Positions 8,484-15,258 of a DNA stretch of 50,018 nucleotides are shown here, in pieces. The notes below the pieces were generated by a model. It made no database searches, had not been told where the DNA came from, and saw nothing but the letters and a program-made list of their open reading frames with translations. Each line of letters begins with the position of its first letter. Positions within the stretch are counted from its first letter, which is position 1. The position numbers and the translations under genes are program-made. The stretch lies in assembly GCF_001641825.1 (NCBI RefSeq), contig NZ_LRFH01000018.1, forward strand, positions 1 through 50,018, read 5' to 3'. This DNA is from Guyparkeria sp. WRN-7. GTDB taxonomy: Bacteria; Pseudomonadota; Gammaproteobacteria; Halothiobacillales; Halothiobacillaceae.

Positions 8484-9580
8484 TGCGACGGGCCCGACTG
8501 ACGATCAATACCGAGGCGTTGCGTCACAACCTTGGCGTGGCGCGGTCGGCGGCAAACGGCCGGTCGGTGTTCGCTGCGGTCAAGGCCGACGGCTACGGTC
8601 ATGGCCTGCTGACGGCCGCGCACGCGTTTGCCGCCGCCGGTACCGACGGCTTCGCGGTCGCGACCCCCGAGGAGGGTGTGGCCCTGCGCGAGGCCGGTCT
8701 CGATCAGCGTGTGCTGGTGTTGCAGGGGGCGATCACGCCGGCCGAGCTCGAACTGGGCGCGGCACACTCCCTGGAACTGGTGGTTCATGACCTGGCACAG
8801 CTGGACTTGCTCGAGGCACATGCCGCCAAGCTGCCCGACGCGGCGCTGCGCACCTGGCTCAAGGTGGATACCGGGATGCATCGGGCGGGGTTGCCGCCGG
8901 AACGGATCGCCGAGGCGCGGGCGCGCCTCGGGAATTGCCCGCCGGTCGACGGGCGCATCGGTCTGATGACGCATTTCGCACGCGCCGACGAGCCCGACCC
9001 GTCGGCCACGGAAGCACAGATCGGCGTGTTCGGCTCTGTCGGGGCCGATTGGAGCGACGAGACCAGTCTGTGCAATTCCGCCGCGCTGTTGCGCAGTGAG
9101 GCGGCCGGCGGCGACTGGGTGCGTCCGGGCATCATGCTCTATGGCGGCAACCCGTTCATCTTTGGTGAGGCGGCCCATTACGACCTCCGACCGGTGATGG
9201 AATTGAAGACCGTGCTGATTGCCGTGCGCGAGGTGCCACGGGGCGGTGCCATCGGCTACGGAGGGCGCTTCGTGGCCCCGGAAACGATGCCGGTGGGCGT
9301 GGCGGCCGTGGGCTACGGCGACGGTTATCCGCGTCACGCGCCGGATGGTACGCCGATCCTGGTGAACGGCCGGCGGACACAGGTGGTCGGTCGGGTGTCG
9401 ATGGATCTGGTGACCGTCGACCTGCGCGGGATCGAGGCGCGTGTCGGCGACGAGGTCGAGTGCTGGGGCAGCGGGCTTCCGATCGACGAGATTGCGCGCG
9501 CCTCCGGCACGATCAGCTACGAACTCATGTGTCAGGTCAGCGGCCAGCTGCGTGCCGAGGCGCGCATTCTCGGTCAGTAA
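8483..9580 (+). CDS. alr: Alanine racemase
   Basis: A 365-residue PLP enzyme that interconverts L- and D-alanine for peptidoglycan. PLP is held by Lys34 in VFAAVKADGYGHG, and the opposite-face base is Tyr259 in AIGYGGRF; substrate and PLP-phosphate contacts appear in KVDTGMHRAG and GYGDGYPRH. I chose the ATG at 8483, whose A is the last base of the dnaB TGA; a TTG one codon earlier is also possible. dnaB-alr adjacency is common in gammaproteobacteria. Confidence 0.96.
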   Translation: MRRARLTINTEALRHNLGVARSAANGRSVFAAVKADGYGHGLLTAAHAFAAAGTDGFAVATPEEGVALREAGLDQRVLVLQGAITPAELELGAAHSLELVVHDLAQLDLLEAHAAKLPDAALRTWLKVDTGMHRAGLPPERIAEARARLGNCPPVDGRIGLMTHFARADEPDPSATEAQIGVFGSVGADWSDETSLCNSAALLRSEAAGGDWVRPGIMLYGGNPFIFGEAAHYDLRPVMELKTVLIAVREVPRGGAIGYGGRFVAPETMPVGVAAVGYGDGYPRHAPDGTPILVNGRRTQVVGRVSMDLVTVDLRGIEARVGDEVECWGSGLPIDEIARASGTISYELMCQVSGQLRAEARILGQ

Positions 9581-9594
9581 CGGGGCGTTACACG

Positions 9595-10152
9595 CTAGCC
9601 GGCGTCACCTTCGCGCCGGGCAAGTGCGGCGAGCGTCGCCTCGATCAGTCCGGTCTGGGCGTTCGGGTGGTTTTTGATCAGGGTGTCCAGGCGTCGTTCG
9701 CCCTCGACCATCGCAATGAAGGCGTGCGCGGTGGAATCCCGCATGCCGGCGGCCTGGGCGGCGTCACGCATTTCGTCGAGAGCCGCCAGTGCCTCACGCT
9801 CGCCCCAGGTGGCGGCCAGGATCAGGGCGGCGAGCTGGTCGGCCGCCTGGGTTTCGGCCTCCTTGACCGCACGGTGTAGCCAACCGGGTTCGGCGGCCGC
9901 CCGGTCGATCGCGGCGAGGATCATCCGGTCCTCGTCGTCCAGATCCCGGCCAGCGGGGTCGATCTTCCGACCATCGAGGCGTGCCTGAACGACATCGCAC
10001 AGGTCCTGCCAGCCGTTGTCGCGATAGTGTGCGATTGCAAACGCGGCGGCATCGCGCTCTGCGCTGCCGGGACTCGCGTCGGGCAGGGCGGCGATGATCG
10101 GTTCAATGAACTCCAGGTGCGCCGCGGCGACCTGACTGGAAACATCCGGCAT
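9595..10152 (-). CDS. Hypothetical alanine-rich helical protein
   Basis: A 185-residue protein that I do not recognise. The frame is open further upstream, but the ATG giving MPDVSSQVAAAHLEFIEPI leaves a reasonable divergent spacer to the aldo-keto reductase gene. It is almost entirely predicted helix, rich in Ala, Asp and Glu, without signal peptide or membrane segment. Recurrent patterns such as ADQLAALILAATWGEREALAAL and AGMRDSTAHAFIAMVEGERRL suggest a helical repeat or all-alpha bundle. It ends 14 nt from the convergent alr stop. Codon use and GC content match the neighbours, which supports a real resident gene. Confidence 0.65.
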   Translation of the reverse strand: MPDVSSQVAAAHLEFIEPIIAALPDASPGSAERDAAAFAIAHYRDNGWQDLCDVVQARLDGRKIDPAGRDLDDEDRMILAAIDRAAAEPGWLHRAVKEAETQAADQLAALILAATWGEREALAALDEMRDAAQAAGMRDSTAHAFIAMVEGERRLDTLIKNHPNAQTGLIEATLAALARREGDAG

Positions 10153-10250
10153 CTTGGCTACTCTACGTGGCTTGTCGTGGACCGAATCCCGAGAGCGGGG
10201 CGGCTGCGGCAAAGCTTAAGCACCGACGACTCCGGGAGCAACGATTGACG

Positions 10251-11291
10251 ATGGAATACCGACGACTGGGGAACAGCGGACTCGAGGTCAGTGCCATCTG
10301 CCTCGGCACCATGACCTTCGGCCAACAGAACAGCGAGACCGAGGCGCACCAGCAGCTCGATCAGGCGGTCGCCTCGGGCGTCAACTTCATCGATACCGCG
10401 GAAATGTATCCGGTGCCGCCCTGTGCCGAGACTCAGGGACGGACCGAGTCCTTTGTCGGCAGCTGGCTCAAGCACCAGCAGCGGGATGAGCTGGTGGTCG
10501 CGACCAAGGTGACGGGCGCCGGGCGCTCGAGCCTGAACCACGTTCGTGGCGGCCCGCGAGTGACGCGGGCCCAGGTGCATCAGGCGATCGACGACAGCCT
10601 GCGTCGGCTACAGACCGACTACGTCGACCTCTACCAGATACATTGGCCCGATCGGTACGTGCCCAAGTTCGGCGAGGTCTACTACGACCCGGACCGACGC
10701 CAGGAGGCCGAGCCCATCGATGATCAGCTCGCGGCGCTGGCCGAACTGGTCAGGGCAGGCAAGGTGCGTTACCTCGGCCTGTCGAACGAGACACCATACG
10801 GCGTGATGGCGTTTGCGGAGGCGGCGCGTCGGCATGATCTGCCCATGGTGACCTCGCTGCAGAACGCCTATCACCTGATGAATCGGAGCTTCGAGACGGG
10901 CGGCCTGGCCGAGGTCTGCACCGAACTGGACGTGGCCCTGCTGCCCTACAGCCCGCTGGCATTCGGTCATCTGACCGGCAAGTACCTCGATGACCCGCAG
11001 GCAGCCGGCCGGATTACCGAATTCCCCAATTTCGGCCAGCGATACGAAAAGACCAATGCGTCGGCGGCCACGCGTGCCTATGTCGATCTGGCCCGCGAGC
11101 ACGGGTTGTCGCCGGCCCAGATGGCAATCGCGTTCACCCTGCGCCGGCCCGAGGTCGCCTCGACCATCATCGGTGCGACCACGACGGCCCAGCTTGAAGA
11201 GAACATCGCGGCCGGCGAGCTGTCCCTGTCAGACGAGCTGCTCTCGGCGATCGACGAGATCGACGCGCGTTATCCGAATCCCACCGTCTGA
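10251..11291 (+). CDS. tas: Aldo/keto reductase, Tas type
   Basis: A 346-residue NADP(H)-dependent oxidoreductase of the AKR fold, the same length as E. coli Tas and similar throughout: MEYRRLGNSGLEVSAICLGT, MTFGQQNSETEAHQQLDQAV, FIDTAEMYPVPP (catalytic Asp and Tyr), a Lys in ATKV, and DLYQIHWPDRY (catalytic His). The C-terminal cofactor loop reads TIIGATTTAQLEENI. The start follows a GGAG motif; a TTG two codons earlier also exists. The natural substrate is not known; E. coli Tas was found through suppression of tyrosine auxotrophy. gabD follows after 12 nt, so the two are probably one transcript. Confidence 0.9.
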   Translation: MEYRRLGNSGLEVSAICLGTMTFGQQNSETEAHQQLDQAVASGVNFIDTAEMYPVPPCAETQGRTESFVGSWLKHQQRDELVVATKVTGAGRSSLNHVRGGPRVTRAQVHQAIDDSLRRLQTDYVDLYQIHWPDRYVPKFGEVYYDPDRRQEAEPIDDQLAALAELVRAGKVRYLGLSNETPYGVMAFAEAARRHDLPMVTSLQNAYHLMNRSFETGGLAEVCTELDVALLPYSPLAFGHLTGKYLDDPQAAGRITEFPNFGQRYEKTNASAATRAYVDLAREHGLSPAQMAIAFTLRRPEVASTIIGATTTAQLEENIAAGELSLSDELLSAIDEIDARYPNPTV

Positions 11292-11303
11292 GCGGAACCG
11301 GTC

Positions 11304-12767
11304 ATGAGCCTCGACATATTGTCAGAAATACGCGCCAACCGACTGTTTCGGGAAGCATGCTTCATTGGTGGCGACTGGACCTCTGCCTCCGATGGTGACC
11401 GCATGGCCGTCCACAACCCGGCCAATGGCGAGACCATAGGCGAGGTGCCACGACTGGGACGGGATGCGGCCCGGCAGGCGATCGAATCGGCCCAGGGAGC
11501 GTGGCCCGCCTGGCGTCGGCAGACGGCCGAGGCGCGGGGCGCGGTGCTGTATCGCTGGTACGAGCTGATGCTTCAACATCAGGAGACGCTGGCGACGATC
11601 ATGACCCTGGAGCAGGGCAAGACACAGGCGGAATCGGCCGGCGAGATCCGTTATGCCGCCTCGTTTCTCAAGTGGTTTGCGGAGGAGGCACGGCGAGCCT
11701 ACGGCCGGACCATCCCGCCGGCGGCACCCGATCAGCATATTGTGGTGCTGCGCCAGCCGATCGGGGTGACCGCGGCGATCACGCCATGGAACTTTCCTTC
11801 CTCGATGATCACCCGCAAGGCCGGCGCTGCCCTGGCGGCCGGCTGCCCGATGGTGGTCAAGCCGGCGAGTGCGACGCCGTTTTCCGCGCTGGCCCTGGCG
11901 GTGCTTGCCGAGGAGGCCGGCGTGCCGGCAGGCGTGTTCAGCGTCGTGACCGGGTCGGCGCGTGAAATCGCCGCAGAAATGACCGGCAACCCGGTGGTCA
12001 GGAAGGTATCCTTCACCGGGTCGACCGAGGTGGGCAGCGCCTTGATGCGCGAGTCGGCGGCCAACGTGCAGAAGATATCCCTCGAACTGGGCGGGAACGC
12101 CCCGTTCATCGTCTTCGATGATGCGGACCTCGACGCGGCGGTCGAGGGCGCCATTGCCGCCAAGTTCCGCAATACCGGGCAGACCTGTGTCTGCGTGAAC
12201 CGCTTCTACGTGCACGAGGCGGTCCACGACGCGTTCGTGGCGAAGCTCAGGGAGCGGATCGAGTCGCTGCGCCTGGGTGACGGGCTCGACCCGGATACCG
12301 ACGTCTCGCCACTGATCGACACCGCAGCGGCGGACAAGGTGTTGTCACACGTCGAGGATGCCACCAGCCAGGGGGCGACCCTGGTCAGCGGCGGGAAACG
12401 CGACGAGCGCGGCGCAAACTACGTGCTGCCGACGCTGCTGACCGGAATCCGGCAGTCGATGCAGGTCGCGCAGGAAGAGACCTTCGGCCCGCTTGCCGCG
12501 ATTTCCTCCTTCCGCGACGAGCAGGAGGCAATCGCGCTGGCCAACGATACGCCTTTCGGCCTGGCCGCCTACTTCTACAGCGAGAACGTTCGCCGGGTCT
12601 GGCGCGTTGCCGAGGGCATCGAAGCGGGGATGATCGGTGTCAATGCGGGCCTGATCTCCAACGCCGCCGCGCCATTCGGCGGAGTGAAGGCGTCGGGTCT
12701 CGGTCGCGAAGGCGGCAGCGAAGGTCTCGACGAGTATCTCGAGACCAAGTATCTGCTGATGGGCTGA
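11304..12767 (+). CDS. gabD: Succinate-semialdehyde dehydrogenase (NADP+)
   Basis: A 487-residue ALDH-superfamily enzyme oxidising succinate semialdehyde to succinate. The oxyanion/cofactor region TPWNFPSSMITRKAGAAL (with the GabD-like SSMITRK) precedes the general base Glu261 in LELGGNAP and the nucleophile Cys295 in NTGQTCVCVNR, where the second Cys two residues later is a known redox-switch feature of GabD. No gabT aminotransferase or GABA permease is nearby, so the source of the semialdehyde is unclear; the adjacent reductase also acts on aldehydes. Other semialdehyde substrates are possible. Confidence 0.9.
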   Translation: MSLDILSEIRANRLFREACFIGGDWTSASDGDRMAVHNPANGETIGEVPRLGRDAARQAIESAQGAWPAWRRQTAEARGAVLYRWYELMLQHQETLATIMTLEQGKTQAESAGEIRYAASFLKWFAEEARRAYGRTIPPAAPDQHIVVLRQPIGVTAAITPWNFPSSMITRKAGAALAAGCPMVVKPASATPFSALALAVLAEEAGVPAGVFSVVTGSAREIAAEMTGNPVVRKVSFTGSTEVGSALMRESAANVQKISLELGGNAPFIVFDDADLDAAVEGAIAAKFRNTGQTCVCVNRFYVHEAVHDAFVAKLRERIESLRLGDGLDPDTDVSPLIDTAAADKVLSHVEDATSQGATLVSGGKRDERGANYVLPTLLTGIRQSMQVAQEETFGPLAAISSFRDEQEAIALANDTPFGLAAYFYSENVRRVWRVAEGIEAGMIGVNAGLISNAAAPFGGVKASGLGREGGSEGLDEYLETKYLLMG

Positions 12768-12769
12768 GT

Positions 12770-13405
12770 TCAGGCCTCCAAGCGCAATCCGATCGAATCG
12801 GATTGCGTCTGGTCGGCGATCTGTTGATAGGCGGAAGTGGCCTGGTCGTCCGATGGCCCGACAGTCGCGCCGGTCTCGCTACCCTCTTGTCTCGCCTCGG
12901 CACGGGCCCGGTTACGTTCCGCGGCTGCCTCTGCGGCCACGGCCAGGTCGGTGGCAGAGGGCTCGGCCGGCGCCAGGGCGGCGGCAATCACGCGTTGCAT
13001 CTTCTCAGCGGTGGCCGCCGGGTCATCGGGGACCGGACTGGTGTCGATCTGGACGTCACCACCGACCGCATAGCGCTTGCCGTCCGGCCCCTGCTGGTAC
13101 TGATAGGAGCCGCCGCGCACCAAGTCGCCGGCAGCTGCCCGGTGCGCATTCTCGTGGTTACGGACTTCCTGGTCGCGCGCCTTCAGCTCGGCGAGCATGC
13201 GCTGCTCCTCGGCCGAGCCGCGACCGTCGCGATTGCCAACACCATGACCGCCGTTCTGGTTGTTCTTGCTCGCGGTTTCGGACGCGTCACCGGGGCGGGG
13301 AGGGGCGATGGCGGCCGAGCCTGCATTCGGCGGCAGCGTCGTGCCGGCCTGCATCGGGTACGACGCAGGCGGCAGGCTGGCAAGTGGGGAGGCGATGAGG
13401 CTCAT
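12770..13405 (-). CDS. SprA-related putative metalloprotease
   Basis: A 211-residue protein with a zinc-protease motif H84-E-N-A-H88 inside VRNHENAHRAAAGDLV, followed by GGSYQYQQGPDGKRYAVGGDVQID and PDDPAATAEKMQRVIAAALAPAEPS. This block is characteristic of the SprA-related (CJM1_0395-like) family of putative metalloproteases. The first 70 residues are Pro/Ala/Gly-rich and low complexity, and the C-terminus is an Ala/Arg/Glu-rich helix. I chose the ATG at 13405, which gives MSLIASPLASLPPAS; the frame stays open upstream without support. No signal peptide is visible. The biological substrate of the family is unknown to me. Confidence 0.8.
   Translation of the reverse strand: MSLIASPLASLPPASYPMQAGTTLPPNAGSAAIAPPRPGDASETASKNNQNGGHGVGNRDGRGSAEEQRMLAELKARDQEVRNHENAHRAAAGDLVRGGSYQYQQGPDGKRYAVGGDVQIDTSPVPDDPAATAEKMQRVIAAALAPAEPSATDLAVAAEAAAERNRARAEARQEGSETGATVGPSDDQATSAYQQIADQTQSDSIGLRLEA
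12783..12807. terminator. Perfect stem-loop between convergent gabD and the metalloprotease gene
   Basis: Perfect 11-nt arms (12783-12793 and 12797-12807) flank a 3-nt loop. The hairpin lies 15 nt after the gabD stop and inside the last codons of the opposing gene. There is no T-run on either side, so termination is inferred from position and stem strength only. Confidence 0.45.
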
Positions 13406-13553
13406 GTCGGGCGTATAGTGACGTTGTCTCAGCGGTTTATAACCGTTTGAAGCGCTGCCCGCAAATGATTTCCGCGTCAGGTTCGGAGTTGGGGAGTCCG
13501 CACATGCCGCGGCTTTCCGCCAGCCGGGAGCGGGCCAAAATGTCACCGTTGTG

Positions 13554-13582
13554 TTGGATTTGCGCCGGCTGCCAACTAGGCT
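13554..13582 (+). promoter_or_regulatory. Weak candidate promoter of the DUF883-exoD operon
   Basis: TTGGAT (13554-13559) and TAGGCT (13577-13582) are 17 nt apart, about 44 nt before the DUF883 start. The 220-nt gap upstream (13406-13625) otherwise holds a palindrome, CGGTTTATAACCG, at 13433-13445 and no gene. Confidence 0.3.
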
Positions 13583-13625
13583 CAGGTCGTCCATGATCAA
13601 TTTTCGCAACCTGGAGGGTGCCGAG

Positions 13626-13967
13626 ATGGCCCAAGCAACCCAGAAAGACAGCAACGCCGAACTGGAAGCGGTCAAGGCGGATCTCGCGCAATTGCGCGGT
13701 GACGTCAGCGACCTGCTGAAAGTAGTTCGCGAACAGAGCGAGGAGCGCGTACGCGACCGGGCGAGTAAGGCACGTGACGACGTTCAGTCCGCCTTCGAGG
13801 AAGGCATGGATACCCTGAATCGCGGCTACCGTCGCGTGCGTGACCAGGGGGAGCAACGTGTCGAGGACGCCGAGCAGATGGTCGGGAATCACCCGCTGAC
13901 ATCCGTGGTCGCCGCCTTCGGCATCGGTTTCGTTATCGCCAAGCTGCTGGACGGGGGCCGACACTGA
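13626..13967 (+). CDS. DUF883 (YqjD/ElaB-type) membrane-anchored protein
   Basis: A 113-residue protein with a long charged helical region (residues about 10-85; AELEAVKADLAQLRGDVSDL and repeats of RD/RV) and a C-terminal membrane anchor, NHPLTSVVAAFGIGFVIAKLL. This is the layout of YqjD/ElaB, which in E. coli are stationary-phase inner-membrane proteins that associate with ribosomes. GGAGG precedes the ATG. It begins a four-gene run with a YqjE-like gene, an unknown and an ExoD gene, with overlaps or short spacers throughout. Confidence 0.87.
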   Translation: MAQATQKDSNAELEAVKADLAQLRGDVSDLLKVVREQSEERVRDRASKARDDVQSAFEEGMDTLNRGYRRVRDQGEQRVEDAEQMVGNHPLTSVVAAFGIGFVIAKLLDGGRH

Positions 13968-14239
13968 AAGCACTGACCGACTACGTCCTCGCTCTGACGG
14001 CACTGATCGAGGCCGAGGGGCGCCAACTCAGACGTCAGATCGGCCGCGTCGGTCTGGCCATGATGCTGTTGGCGGTCGTCGGGCTGCTGCTGCTTGCCGG
14101 CATCGGTCTCGGCCTGGCGGGGCTTTATCATGCGCTCACGCCGCACTGGGGTGTTGCCGGCAGCCTCGGTGCGATCGCGGGGCTGTGCCTGCTGGTCGCC
14201 GCGGCGTTCGCTACCTGGGCATACCGGTGGCTGCGTTAA
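13964..14239 (+). CDS. YqjE/DUF1469-like holin-family membrane protein, apparent CTG start
   Basis: A 91-residue frame immediately follows the DUF883 gene. It reads LKALTDYVLALTALIEAEGR, a basic turn, then two membrane segments (about 33-53 and 63-85), and ends YRWLR. This is the layout of YqjE-type proteins, which follow YqjD in enterobacteria. No ATG, GTG or TTG exists near the natural N-terminus; the first codon is a CTG overlapping the upstream TGA as CTGA. The first ATG is at 14060 and would remove the conserved amphipathic N-terminus. I annotate from the CTG as the most likely coupled start, with a second CTG at 13973 as an alternative. Confidence 0.7.
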   Translation: MKALTDYVLALTALIEAEGRQLRRQIGRVGLAMMLLAVVGLLLLAGIGLGLAGLYHALTPHWGVAGSLGAIAGLCLLVAAAFATWAYRWLR

Positions 14240-14241
14240 GG

Positions 14242-14583
14242 GTGCAGACCGAGCGACTTCGCTGCCGGGCGGTCGGCATGAACCCTGCGGCCTCACCGAG
14301 CGGCTTTCGCCAAGCTCAGCCGCCCGACGAGGTTCAGCGGGCCAAGCGGCGGTTGCGGCTTGAAGGCGAGAGCCTGCAGGCGGAACTGGAGCTGGCATGG
14401 CTGCCCGTCGAGTGTGGCGTGCGCCTCCACCCCTGGCGCAGCCTGGTACTGGCAGCAACGGGCGGGGCCCTCACCGGGCGAATCGACGATGCCACCGATG
14501 GGCGGTTGCATCGGGTAACCCTGAGGGCATTGCGACCTTTTCTGCGAACCCTGATCGCCCGGTCGGGTCTCAGGAGGTCCTGA
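14242..14583 (+). CDS. Hypothetical small protein in YqjK position
   Basis: A 113-residue protein from the GTG at 14242, 2 nt after the preceding stop; an ATG at 14278 would give 101 residues. It has a charged region DEVQRAKRRLRLEGESLQAELEL and one moderately hydrophobic Gly/Ala stretch after HPWRS (LVLAATGGALTGR) that may be a weak membrane segment. The remainder is Arg-rich. It occupies the place of yqjK but I do not see clear YqjK similarity. Function unknown; context suggests it works with the DUF883 and YqjE-like proteins. Confidence 0.6.
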   Translation: MQTERLRCRAVGMNPAASPSGFRQAQPPDEVQRAKRRLRLEGESLQAELELAWLPVECGVRLHPWRSLVLAATGGALTGRIDDATDGRLHRVTLRALRPFLRTLIARSGLRRS

Positions 14584-14603
14584 TCCACGACCGGGAGGCG
14601 GCC

Positions 14604-15236
14604 ATGCCGCAGCAGGACAACGCGCTAGTTCGCAGCGACGGCGAGTCATCCCTTCCGCCGCGCAGTCTCGGCGACCTGCTGCAGCGGATCGCGGACGTTG
14701 CCTCGGAGCGCGACGAAGTCTACTTCGCGACGATCATGGCGGCGCTGGGTACGCGTTCGTTCGGCCCGGTCGTGCTGCTGATCGGCGTCATCCTGGTCTC
14801 GCCCCTGAGTGGCATCCCCGGGTTGCCCACCACGATGGCGGCGGCCCTCCTGCTGGTCTCGTTGCAACTTGTGCTCGGCAGGGAGTCATTCTGGCTGCCG
14901 CGATTTCTGACCAACCGCCATATTCCCTCCGATCGCCTGCTCAAGGGGCTGCGTTGGCTGGAGCGGCCAGCGCGATTTGTCGACTGGTGGCTGCGGCCGC
15001 GATTCTGCGTGCTTGCATCGAAACGGGGCGCGGTGGCGATCGCCGCCATCTGCATCCTGCTGGCCCTGATCATGCCCGTGCTCGAGCTGGTGCCGTTCTC
15101 GACCACCGCCGTCGGTGTGGCGGTGGCAGCATTCGGGCTCGCCCTGGTGGCTCTCGACGGCCTGTTCGTGATGCTGGGTGTCTTCTACCTGCTGCTGGTC
15201 GCTGGCCTGGCCGTGAGCGGTTTCGCGGCCGGTTGA
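14604..15236 (+). CDS. ExoD family membrane protein (copy 1)
   Basis: A 210-residue protein of the exopolysaccharide-synthesis ExoD family. A cytoplasmic segment SLGDLLQRIADVASERDEV precedes RSFGPVVLLIGVILVSPLSGIPGLPT, the family signature, then LQLVLGRESFWLPRFLTNR and three more hydrophobic helices. GGGAGG lies upstream of the ATG. ExoD was first described in rhizobia, where mutants are altered in exopolysaccharide and alkali tolerance; the biochemical role is not known. A paralogue lies at 17754-18383 on the other side of the decarboxylase gene. Confidence 0.85.
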   Translation: MPQQDNALVRSDGESSLPPRSLGDLLQRIADVASERDEVYFATIMAALGTRSFGPVVLLIGVILVSPLSGIPGLPTTMAAALLLVSLQLVLGRESFWLPRFLTNRHIPSDRLLKGLRWLERPARFVDWWLRPRFCVLASKRGAVAIAAICILLALIMPVLELVPFSTTAVGVAVAAFGLALVALDGLFVMLGVFYLLLVAGLAVSGFAAG

Positions 15237-15258
15237 TCGAGCTTACGGCTTACGGCCC

